Shown here in pieces: positions 32,141-43,000 of a DNA stretch of 64,000 nucleotides; the first letter of the stretch is position 1; each line of letters opens with the position of its first letter. The translations under genes were made by a program, and so were the position numbers. The notes under the pieces were generated by a model. It was not told the DNA's origin. It saw only the letters and a list, made by a program, of their open reading frames with translations, and searched no databases. The DNA comes from Dactylis glomerata (lineage: Eukaryota > Streptophyta > Magnoliopsida > Poales > Poaceae): assembly GCA_007115705.1 (NCBI GenBank), contig QXEO01000236.1, positions 588,701-652,700 on the forward strand, given 5' to 3'.

Positions 32141-34533
32141 TTTCTGACAACTGGTCGCTAATCTTTGGTATCCAAACAACCACTAAGTGAGACACCATTT
32201 ATATGGCGCCGACGAGTGTGACTGCCTCACCTACATGGCAAATCATGAAATGAACGTCGACAGACACGCGCTACTGGTGGAGCTTACCCACTCGCTTCGT
32301 CGGAACAAACAGCCTCCTCGTCCCGTGCCTTTCTGACCAACACCCCTATCTCATTGCACTTGTACCTCACCGTAAGCCAGCAGAAAACCTCCACCATAGC
32401 CTGTTGACGCACGGGATATAAACTTTCAAGTACTACTGGCTGATGTGCTTTGTTTATTTGTCCGTGTACGGGCCAACAACTTTATACTAGGACTATAATG
32501 TCAAGCAGCACGTAACTATTCCATGATGCCTCGCCTCTCGAGCCTACTTGTTGGACAACAGAGGCGATGCAACACATACTATGTGCATCGTTCCTGGCAC
32601 TCAGACTGCCGATTTTGGTCCCTTTGGCAAATGGATCATGCGCAATCTCACTAGTTTCTTGGCAGTTGGCACACCAGTTTCATAACCGCTGCATCTCCAA
32701 CCCGTATCCTAGACATTAAACAAAATAAGTAGCTGAAAAATCAGAGCCGGCCTACAAAATTCCATTTCGCACCACCTTATTTTACTCCATGTTGCGCAGA
32801 ACTCCGACTCGTTGAGAGTCCTTCAATAATCTGCGTACGTATGGGCAATTGATCAATGTACCATACGAAGTACCTTATATATACAAACGGTGATTCCTCT
32901 GGACCATAAACAAATATTAATTCTGAGCATAGATATATGTTTTGAACATAGACCTAGCATATATGTATGGATGCTATGATAAGTGCTTTTTATGTCTTAG
33001 AACAAGAAAACAAAGCCATGTGATTAAGTACATTTTCAATAACTTCAAACAATTATCTGCAAATAAATAATTATGGGAGGATCTGATCAAAGATTTACTC
33101 ATTAATTTTCCATGTCACTCTAATTCCGTTAGGTAACGGCAAAAGAAAAGTAAATAAATTCTCTACATCATATAACAATAAACTCGATGATACTGTTATA
33201 TCACGCTTGTTCTCAGAATGCAACCAGCACAGTGGTGTGCGCAAGTGCGTGGGCAAGGCATCTATTTATTTTATTAGTTTACAGTAAATTATGGTCATAT
33301 ATAAATATTGATATATTACTATTTTATGATAATTTATAAATCACATTGAAATAGAAAATGTTACAGATAAACCCTAACATTAACAACGGAAACATTGTTC
33401 CCCCTATTTGGAAACAAAAATGCAATGATTAGAAGCATATGCTATAAGAATGATCTCTGAAATTCAATTTTAATTTATATTTATTTCAAATGTGTCGGAC
33501 AACCATTTCAAAAAGTTAGAGTACTAAGTGACTGAAAATCATTGTATGATATTTACTTGGCCTGGTCAGTTTGTTACTTGCAAATTGGCACCCCCTCCCC
33601 ACTTCCCCTTGACCCCTCCCCTTCAGAACAACATTCGAGCTATCATTTATGGCCATTACCTTACAAACTACTAGAGTGGATGTTGTTGATTTGTTCTTGA
33701 AATATCACCATGAGTAAGAGAAATGGTTAAATAAAGACAAGGGAAGCTGAAGTAATGGCTAACGTCAATTAGGGTATTGAATGCTCCATGTCGTCCCTGA
33801 CTATTGCAAGAAAACATATAGAGCAACTACATGGAGCACTTCTTGCAATTAGGGTGTCGAATGCTGGCAATTCAATTGTGGTGTTATTAGCAGATTTCAG
33901 AAATGTCAAATTGATTTGCATTATTCAGTAACAATACACCTACAAACAATTTTCTACAGAGTCCAACTTACGGACTCACGTGGAGTGACGGATTATAGCC
34001 CAAGAATCACGGGAGGTGGGAGGGACTATCATGGAAGGTGGAGACTGATGAAAGGTTGATTTGTAAAAACCCTTCCGTAACTCTAGGATTTCTGAGTTGT
34101 TATCGTATGAAATAGCACGGGAAGAAGGACATGGTCTTTTGGCTCATAGGACTAGATGCATTTATTATGAAAAATGCATTTTAAATATAGTTTAAAATTT
34201 CAAAAAAAAGATAAAAAATTTATAGTTTACATCTGAACATTCTATGTTCACCCATAAAGTTTTGCGAAGAGAAGATATTTTTTGTGGCCAGTGTAAAAAG
34301 ACAAAAAAAAATCATATAAATAGAAATTTTGGAGCACCAGAACTTTTATTTTTTATACAAGCCATAAAAAATGTCTTTTTTTCCTGCGGAACTTTTTGTG
34401 TGAACATAAATACACAAAGATATATTTTTCAAAATATTTAGATATTTTGTGTGAACATAAACCACTTTTTGGCCACAGGATGCATCTACACCCACAGTCA
34501 AAGTGGATTTCTTGAGAAGAACAATTGTGTGAG
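32141..34533. other. Low-copy DNA collinear with 50040-52360; no intact gene
   Basis: Stretches at about 32330-33130 align by eye with 50260-50790 and 52190-52340 in the same order: CACTTGTACCTCACCGTAAG with GACCTGTACATCACCATAAG, ATTTTCCATGTCACT with ATTTTCCGTGTCACT, and CCATGTGATTAAGTA with TCATGTGATGAAGTA. This side has no open frame. From about 33140 to 34533 the DNA is AT-rich with homopolymer runs and nothing recognisable. Element B starts at its right edge. Confidence 0.5.
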
Positions 34534-35333
34534 TGTTGCCTGTCAAAACCCACCGGCGAGCAGCGACGAGCAACACGAAGAGCCGGGAGGCTCCCAGAGC
34601 TGCTGGTGGGCCCTGGTCCCTCGGTCAACGGCCCGCAAAACTCCGGCACACGTCCTGGCTGGTGCGAGGGCGTGCCACCTGATCTATACCTGATCAGGAA
34701 GGTGATGGTTTGCTTCGATTGGTTTCCTGCATGGCAGACACGCAAACATTAAATACGAGCCTCGATCGGCTCTCAGGTTTCCCTGTGAATCGGCTCAGGT
34801 AGCCGATGGTCCCATGGATCTGCACTGGATCTACAATAACATGGGGTTTTGCTTCATCAAAACAAGTCAAATCGATCTACGACAGTTTAACGCTTTCACC
34901 ACATAACTGGAACATCCCACGCGTAATTGAGCCTGGTAGATACGAAAGATAACAGAAAACTAACCCTAGAGGAGGCCAAAAAATCAACGTAGAGTCAATT
35001 CCCGGAACAACTCCTCTCGAATCGGCAAACCGTATCCTTACGTACTACTGGATCGTTCAACCCGTTTGTGAGGCCTAACCATGCGGATATTAAACTAATC
35101 CTTGGAGAACAAGGAACAACTATGACAGACTGAATCGACAGAATAAAGATCAAGCAAGATGCTGCCCTTACACCCAAGGTAGGTGCAAAGGCAGCGAGAT
35201 CTCAATGGGCAGCATGACTAAGCAAACATGAACAAAAAGCACCGATGCTAGCCCAGACAGATCTATGATAACAGTATTACTCGCCATCAACAAGGCTTCA
35301 GTACGAGCAACACCAAATAACACATAAGCATAT

Positions 35334-35366
35334 GCTGCCTAGATCGCGAGATGCGATCTAGGCAGC
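35334..35366 (-). other. Perfect 14-bp hairpin next to a splice donor in the element B leader
   Basis: GCTGCCTAGATCGC and its exact complement flank a 5-nt loop. On the minus strand it lies about 10 nt after a consensus donor CAG|GTAAGCG (plus 35371-35380), downstream of the TATA at 35472-35479. The same structure is repeated at 47623-47655. A packaging or dimerisation role is a guess. Confidence 0.6.
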
Positions 35367-35471
35367 ACGACGCTTACCTGAAAGAAACCCTCGAGACAAG
35401 GGGTGGCGATGCGCCGAGATTGTGTTTGTTGTGAACGTTGTTGTCCTTCTTCTCAATAACCCTAAGTACAT

Positions 35472-35479
35472 ATTTATAG
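35472..35479 (-). promoter_or_regulatory. Minus-strand TATA box in the element B LTR
   Basis: CTATAAAT on the minus strand. In the right repeat (47761-47768) it would start the genomic RNA leading to gag at 46764. It diverges from the plus-strand TATA about 395 bp away. Confidence 0.6.
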
Positions 35480-35873
35480 TCCGGAGACTTTCTATCTTTG
35501 GAATAAACCTAAACGTAATCTAACTCTTGTTTAAACCGAAACGTACTCTATCATAATTATACAGATACACGGGCAATTAGCCCAAATCTACGCGCAAGGC
35601 CGATCCAGCCGCCAAGCCCATCTTGATTACGGCCCACTTCCTTATCTGGCCAAAATATGGCGATAACACATGCCCCCCTGGTTTTGGCAATAATAATTCC
35701 AAAACCACTCTGTTTTTTCTTCATCGGGTCACGCGTTGCAGAGCAGAACCGTCATATCGCCTCCTCATCATGATGCCTTGCCTTCTCAACTTCTCCGCAG
35801 AGCACGATTTGACAACTCTGGCACCACATCCTCGAAAACCGCTATGGCATTGAACCATCTTCCACTATCCCCC

Positions 35874-35883
35874 TTATTTAAAT
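35874..35883 (+). promoter_or_regulatory. Plus-strand TATA box for the acidic cargo gene
   Basis: TTATTTAAAT lies 55 bp before the ATG at 35938 with a C/T-rich leader. It is duplicated at 48163-48172 in the right repeat. Confidence 0.6.
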
Positions 35884-35937
35884 CCATCCGAACCATTTGC
35901 ATCCTCATTCTTCTCCAAAAAACCCTCTTCCTCCGCC

Positions 35938-36435
35938 ATGGATTCCTCTTCTTCCTCCAACACATCCGGCCTCTCCTACCAATCTTCCGACTCCGTTAGC
36001 CGGGAGCCGACGCCGGAGCACCCGCCAATGGCGGCGTACGAGGCTCTCGCCCCACAATGGTGGGACGAGAGAGACTGGGACTTCGCCGCCCAGTCAGAGG
36101 ACGACGAGTCCATGACCGACGGCGAGGAAGACCTCCAACTCCTTGTCGACGGGGACCTGGAGGCGGAGAGCGCCGATGACGCCGTGTCCTGGGGCGAGGA
36201 CATCAGCTCCTCCAATGAAGAAGAAGCAGAGGAGGACACCTCCTCCGACGAGTACCCGCCGGCGAAGCGCTTCCGCGCCGGATCCAGCGAGGACACCGAC
36301 GACGACGACGAGGACGAAGAGGCCCCCGCTGCCAACTTTAGCAGCAGCGGTGAGGACTACGCCGGCAGCAGCGCCGATGACAGCGAAGACGGCGGCGGCA
36401 ATGGCAACGGCGACGACGACGACGCCGCCTTTTAG
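35938..36435 (+). CDS. Very acidic 165-aa cargo protein in the element B LTR (left copy)
   Basis: This intact ORF is encoded antisense to gag-pol and wholly inside the LTR. The N-terminus is Ser-rich (MDSSSSSNTSGLSYQSSD), followed by an aromatic motif PQWWDERDWDF (residues about 38-49). Long Asp/Glu/Ser runs continue to the end (DDDDEDEE, GDDDDAAF), with one short basic patch, AKRFR, that may be a nuclear signal. A TATA precedes it, and a non-coding tail with AATCAACAAAG near 36515 follows, so it looks like a separate transcription unit upstream of the PMD gene. I do not recognise a family. Overlapping ORFs in other frames are composition shadows. Histone- or chromatin-binding acidic proteins are one possibility, but that is inference only. 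Confidence 0.6.
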   Translation: MDSSSSSNTSGLSYQSSDSVSREPTPEHPPMAAYEALAPQWWDERDWDFAAQSEDDESMTDGEEDLQLLVDGDLEAESADDAVSWGEDISSSNEEEAEEDTSSDEYPPAKRFRAGSSEDTDDDDEDEEAPAANFSSSGEDYAGSSADDSEDGGGNGNGDDDDAAF

Positions 36436-36868
36436 ATTAGGAAGTAGTAGTACTAGTAGTAGATCCCCATTTTGTAAGCAATCGGCTCCATTGTAAACAA
36501 CCATCTTCTGAATCAACAAAGATTGCTTTTCCCAATTCGGTTTTGCCGATAGTCAAATAGGTCAACGCTCCAAAAGCCGATAGTAACGAATCGGCTTTCA
36601 CCATACCACGCTTGATACGGTCAACCAAGTCAAAGCCCAAAGAGCCGATGGCCATGCATCGGCTTTTCCCACAAACGTTGGCAAGGTCAAATTCGGTCGC
36701 TCATTAAGACAAGTCTGAGCGGTCACTTTCCCATTTCAACGGTAACCTGCAACCATCTTCAAAAAAGGCTAACTCAGATCTCCAATTGCCTCGTTGAACA
36801 AGTCTGGCTCACGGCGACACGAACCCTAGATTCCCCACCGCATAGATCCATCTCCATCAGCAAAGTAA

Positions 36869-39800
36869 ATGGCGGAATCGTCCAGCACCAACACAGGGGT
36901 CTCCGGTCTGAAGGTAATCCTTAACTGTCCCTCGCAATCCGAGCACGGTGCTAGAATTAATAGCAAACACCTGAATTAATGCTTTTATCCCACCATTTGA
37001 AATTTTAGGTTCCAGACATTCTGCTGCCGCATCCTTCTCTCCCAAATTCTCTCTGCCTTGGCCCTCGTACAGAATCTAGTCCTGCCCATCTGATCTCTTG
37101 CGAGGCAAACAGAATCCCCTTCGTAAGCCAAAACTTAGATTTGGATTCTTGGGCCGACTGCTTACGAGCCTGGCCTAATCCTCCCGAGTATTGGGTTTCT
37201 TGGTACAGTAGGGTAGCCAAAACTTACCAACCCCAATGGGAAACCACGGGAATAGCCGATGCCTTGTCTTTGTCATTGTCTCCCCTTGAGAAGCATGAAA
37301 ATCTTCTAAAAACCATTGGCTATTTCTGGTCTGATGCTCTGAACTGCTTCATGTTCGGCCACGGCCCCATGACACCAACTCTGTTAGACGTGGTGATGAT
37401 TACTGGTCTGGACATCACATCACCCAGCCCCTCTGCTTTTATGCTGCCAAAAGTCCCCTTCAAGCTTTCTTCCAAAACAGATTGCACAAACTGGGGTGCT
37501 TATCTTCGAAGCCACATGAAAACTAAGGGCCCTGTCACAGAGAAGGAACACACGGCCTTCCTCAATTTCTGGCTGGAACATTTCATATTCTGTGGCCCTT
37601 CCCTTGCTCCAACCAAGAATTATCTTCCCTTGGCCTATGAACTTGCCAGAGGCACTCAACTTGGCATCGGCAAACTGTTCCTTGGAGAAGTCTATCGATA
37701 TCTCCAGTTGATGTCTGTCAAACTATTCTCCCACATAGCAGTCAAAACAGGAGGTCCTTGGTGGTTTATTCAACTATGGGCTCAGCTGTACTTTCAAAAC
37801 CATATCCCAAACTTCCCCCTTTTGGCAAGTTGCACCTTTCCAGATGTCAAAGGGAAGCAGATCCGATGCACCAGCTACGGCCAAGCTCTGTATAGCCTGC
37901 CAGGTAGTAAACTGATCCCTCATGAAGCATCCAAGTGGTTCAGCATTTTCTTCCAAGGCCTGGACAATCCTATCTTCTTTCCTTACACGGAGGAATCAGA
38001 AAATTTTGAGAATCCAATCTCCTTCAGGCTGGACAACTTTGCCGATGACACTAGCACTCGGCAGTTATTCTCCACCGTGATCCGTCCCTGCTTCCTCCCA
38101 GTTGGCATGAGCACATCCAACAGAATAATCAAGCCTGGATACGAGTTCTACCAGCCAGTCGTAGCAGCTCGGCAATTTGGCCTTGGGCAAGTACCTCCTC
38201 ATTTCTTTCTCCACCACCTCACAGAGAGCAGAGCTGACCTGCCCGATCCTATCACCAGTCAGAGGTGTTATTCTTTCTTCGATGCTCTGACCATCCCAAT
38301 TCCTAACAACCTCATTTTCGCTTCATCAACCGATGGTTTTGAGGACTGGTGGTCGATGTGGAAGACTCATGCCTTCAGGAGAGCTCTGGGACCATTGCTG
38401 GAACAGGTCGATGCTGAATATGACATCCCTGTAGAACAGGTACTGCTACTTGTGGCTTTTCTTGATGCAGCTCACGACGATTCTTTTAATATCCTGCTCT
38501 ATCTCCTTGCAGCAACAAGATGGTCCAGAACCTACCAACGAGGATGGCTCCCCCTTCGAATTCCTCCCACCGGCTCCAGTGGTCCTTTTCTGCAAAAACT
38601 CGCCACCTTTGAAACAAGTCGTGATGCAGAACCAGCCGATATCACCAAAATCGGCTCCCAAGAGCCAAGCAACTTCCGGGTCAGCTCCCCCCCGAGTTCC
38701 AACTAAAACAAGAACGGCGGTGAGGAAGATAGTGGCCAAGAAAACTTCGAGGCGCCGGAGCCCTTCTCCAGAGAGCTCGCACGTATGCTGAATCATGCCT
38801 TGGTTGATCTCATTTATGTTTGTAAACATGCTCGTGCTTACCAACTCTCCCTTTCTTACAGGTCTCCATCGAAGACACCTCCAGCGAGGAAACACCATCC
38901 AACCGAGGAAATTCAAGCTCACCAGACTCTGAGAGAACCACCACACCGAGCCAGCCAGATGTGCCACCATCGGCTTCCAGGAAAAGGCCTGTTCCTGAAC
39001 CTGTTGCCCCCCGAGCATCAGTCGAGGCGGGGCAAGCTGTGAGCCCCAAGAGGGCTCGTAAGGGACTGCAAACTTCTTCTCCGAGCCAGGAGGCTTCGCA
39101 AGTAATTATCCTCCATACTCTTACCACTCCCTTTTTATGCCGATTCATTGCTATTCACATCGGCTAAGCACCTTTCATGCAGACGAAGGACACTCCTAGT
39201 GGGAAAGTCGGGGAAGTGTCGATGCCCTCCGCAAGCCTGGATCTAGTAATCCCTGAAGGTATAGATAAAACGGTTGCCAATCTGGCCAAGCCATCAGCAA
39301 CAACACACGAGCCGATTGTCTCGCCATCGGCTTTCCCCCTGATCTCAGGAGAGGTATGTTCGCTTCTTTTACTCATCCTTCCCTGTTTGATGCATACTGA
39401 CGCCACTTCTGCCTGCCAGGGTTGTGATATCTCAGGCTTGCTGACGTTCGACCCTGAATCCATCGAACCAGCTCCCTCTGTCGCCAACGATGAACCACGA
39501 GCAAGCGCTGTTCTACCTCAATTCCAGCGTCTCAAAGCCTTGCTATCTTCCCCAATCGAGAAGTTGGTCGAGGGTTCTGACGAGGTGAAGAGTGTTCTTG
39601 ACGAAATCAAGGACCAACTCCCGGTAGCATTGCAGGTGAAGCTTTGGCCAGTTGTGACTCTGTCTTTCTACGGGTCAAGGGTGAAATTGGCTCGTGAGAG
39701 GATCAATCTACGCCACGCCCAACTCCCACTGAAGGCCGATATTGCAGCAAAATGTCAGCGGCTTAATGAGAAAAAGGCGTCTCTGGATGCCAAAACTGAC

Positions 39801-40091
39801 ACCTCTGTCAGCACCACCGAGCTTGCATCCTTAAAAAAGGAATTGGAAGATCTCGAAGAGAAGGTCCGGGCGACTAAAAAGCTCATTCATGACAAGGAAG
39901 TATTCATCGCCCGCTCCCAAGACGAAGCAGAAGGCCTCAAAGCTCAACTGAAGACTTTTTTTTTATTTGGCCGATTTCATGTATCGGCCCCCATGTTTCA
40001 CTGGATATATTTTTTTTACTGGCCGATCTCATGTATCGGCCCCCCATATTTCACTGTCCATCATCCCACATGCTTGGGAAATATTTCTTGA
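36869..40091 (+). CDS. Six-exon plant mobile domain (PMD) plus coiled-coil protein, antisense cargo of element B
   Basis: Exons read as 36869-36913, 37009-38439, 38513-38782, 38862-39101, 39183-39353 and 39420-40091. Introns are 66-95 nt with GT...AG ends, all are phase 0, and the first five exons are 45, 1431, 270, 240 and 171 nt, all multiples of three. The joined frame is about 942 codons without a stop. Exon 2 carries the plant mobile domain (aminotransferase-like PMD): FMFGHGPMTPTLLDVVMITG and GGPWWFIQLWAQLYF. Exons 3-5 are Pro/Ser/Lys-rich with basic patches (KKTSRRRSP, RKRP, KRARK). Exon 6 has a coiled coil (ELASLKKELEDLEEKV) up to about 39954. The last 45 codons run through T-rich element DNA into the end of pol, so the true C-terminus is probably lost. 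PMD proteins in plants act in the nucleus in silencing and genome maintenance. Confidence 0.72.
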
Positions 40092-43000
40092 GATGCTGAC
40101 CGTTGACAGCCACTGGGAATTTCACACCGTCCAGCTCCTCAAGCATGCACGCGTTGCCCCTTAAAACTTGGTCGACCCTGTATGGCCCGTGCCAATTTGG
40201 AGACCATTTACCGTATGCTGCATCCTTAGTTCCCAATGGCAATACAGCTTCCCATACCAGATCCCCAACGTGGAACTCCTTTGGTCTCACCTTCTTATTA
40301 TATGCACGAGCTACCTTGGCTTTGTTCTCTTTAATTTTCTCAAGCGACCACAGCCTAAGTTCAGTTAAATCCTCAACACTGTCACTCATCAGGGCTGCAT
40401 ATTCTTCAGTTGTTAGATCGTTCTGAAAAGTGACACGTCTCGATCCAGCCGTAATCTCCCATGGCAATACGGCTTCCTGTCCATAGACTAGATGGTATGG
40501 CGAGGTTTTTATCGCTCCATGACCTGACATGCGATAAGCCCACAAAGCTTCTGACAAAACCTCGTGCCAACGCCTAGGGTGCTCATCGATTTTTCTCTTG
40601 ATCAGCTTGATAAGGCTCTGATTGGACGCTTCAGCTTGCCCATTTGCTTGAGCATAGTATGGAGATGATCGGATCAGCTTAACTCCCGTGTCCTCGCAGA
40701 ACTCTCTGAACTCGTGAGAAATGAAGACCGAACCTCCCTCGGTCGTGATAGTTTGGGGAATCCCGAATCTATGAATGACATGTTCTTTCACGAAATTGAT
40801 AACATCCTTCGAGTTTACTGACTTCATAGGGACGGCTTCCACCCATTTAGTGAAATAATCCGTAATGGCCAAAATCCACATGTGGCCTTTGCTTGATGGA
40901 GGGTTGATCTTGCCAATCAAATCCATGCCCCAACCTCGGAATGGCCAAGGCTTGATGATGGGGTTCATCGCTGATGCAGGTACCATCTGAATCTTCCCGA
41001 ATTTCTGACACGCTTGACACCCTTCATAGTACTTAAAACAGTCCTCAAGCATGGTGGGCCAATAAAACCCTGATCGCCTGATCAACCATTTCATCTTGTG
41101 AGCCGATTGGTGAGTTCCACAGGCGCCTTCGTGTACCTCGTGTAGAAGCCGATTTGCCTCGGCTGGCCCTAGACATTTGAGCAATAGCCCTTCCAGAGTC
41201 CTGTAGAACATGTCATCCCCAATAAGCACATACTTCATGGCCTTGTACCTTATCCGTTTAGGTGCCCCCCGAGCCGAATCTTTCAAGTAATTGAAAATAT
41301 CGGCTCTCCAGTCGTCCGTCTCCAGGAACTGTACCTGAACATCAGTTCCACCTGCTATGTCCTTGTAGCCTGAAGCCATTTGTGCGAGATCATTTGCCTC
41401 GGTATTCTGCGATCGTGGGATCCAGTTAAAGTTTAAGTACCTGAACTGTGCCATCAGCTCACGGCATTGCAACCATAATGGGAAGAGTAACTCGCTCTCA
41501 CACTTGTATTCGTCCGTGAGTTGGGAAATCACCAATTTGGAGTCTCCAAAAAGTTCCACTGCTCCTGCTCCGGCTTCAATGAGCAACTCCATTCCCTTGC
41601 GTATTGCCTCATACTCAGCGACATTGTTGGTGCAAGGGGTAGATAGCCTGATGGAAAAAGAATATGTTGCCCCCCGGGGCGACACGAGCAGAACGCCGAT
41701 GCCGCAACCATCATCACAAGCCGATCCATCGAAAAACATAGCCCATGCACGTACAGACAGTGCTGCTATATCAGTGTTGATTCGTTCAGCAATAAGATCG
41801 GCCAACGCCTGTCCCTTAACCGCTTTGGCGGGTTGATACCGGATATCAAATTCCGATAATGCAAACATCCATTTGCCGAGTCGGCCTTTCAACACAGGGG
41901 CCGACAGCATATGTTTTATGACATCTGATTTGCATATGATGATAATCTCTGCTGACAGCAAGATGTGTCGCAGCTTGGTGCAGGTGAAAAATAGGCAGAG
42001 GCATAACTTCTCGATCTCAGGATATCTCGTCTCTGCATCCAGCATCCTTCTGCTGATGTAAAACACAACTCGCTCCAGACCATCATAAACTTGTACCACC
42101 ACCGAGGCGATGGACGTGTCAGCCACCGACAAGTAAATGTAGAACGGCCTATCCTGCTGCGGTGGAACCAACACTGGCGGCTTCGTTAGATATTCTTTGA
42201 TTTCGTCGAAGGCTCGTTGTTGTTCTGTCCCCCAGCGGAACTCCTCATCAGTTTTAATTTTCACCAGTCCCATGAACGGCTCTATTCTTCCGGACAGATT
42301 GGAGATGAACCTTCTGACGAAGTTGATCTTGCCGATGAGACACTGCAGTTCTTTCTTCGTGGTAGGTGGCTTCATTGTTTGCACTGCCTCCTGACTTTTC
42401 AGGCCGATCTCGATTCCGCGTTCATGGACCAAGAAACCCAAGAACTGACCGGCCGTCACACCAAAGGCACACTTCTTTGGATTCATCCGTAGTCCGAATT
42501 TTCTGGTTCGGTCCAGGACACATCGCAGATCGTCCAAGTGTCCTTGCACTGAAGCAGACTTGACTACCACGTCATCGATATAAATCTCCACCAGCTTGCC
42601 GATCAGATCATGGAAAATGTAATTCATGGCTCTTTGGTATGTGGCGCCGGCATTCTTCAGTCCAAATGTCATGACTACATATTCAAACAACCCCACCGAA
42701 CCTGGGACTCTGAATGCAGTCTTGTGTATATCTTCTGGAGCCATAAAAATTTGATTGTAACCGGCATTGCCATCCATAAAGCTCAAGACCTTATGACCAG
42801 CAGCTGCGTTGATCAATGTCTCTGCTACCGGCATCGGATATTCATCCTTTGGAGTGGCTCTATTGAGATCCCGAAAATCTATGGCAACACGCCATCGGCC
42901 ATCCTTTTTCTCTACAGGTACGATACTAGAAATCCACTCAGCATACCTGCATGGCCTGATGAACCCAGCTTTCAACATTTTCTCGATCTCTTTTTTGACT

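Larger units (their letters stand above)
34534..37706 (-). repeat. 3' LTR (or its shared part) of element B
   Basis: It starts TGTTGCCTGTCAAAACCC on the plus strand. The copy shared with the right repeat ends ...GATATCTCCA at 37706, in the middle of an uninterrupted plus-strand exon. It carries a minus-strand TATA, a plus-strand TATA, the acidic ORF and the first exons of the PMD gene. Many ATCGGC/GCCGAT motifs are spread through it. Confidence 0.85.

Noticed and set aside
34150..34500. Fold-back MITE left of element B
   Set aside because: AT-rich with partial inverted similarity, but no consistent ends or duplication could be fixed.
36094..36519. ORFs on both strands over the acidic gene (141 and 119 codons minus, 117 plus)
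   Set aside because: GAC/GAG-rich repeats open all frames; their products are homopolymer-like with no motif.
38440..38706. Unspliced end of the PMD frame (…SSPPSSN stop at 38706)
   Set aside because: Splicing at 38440-38512 gives a longer frame in phase with three further exons, so the unspliced end is less likely. It remains possible as an isoform.
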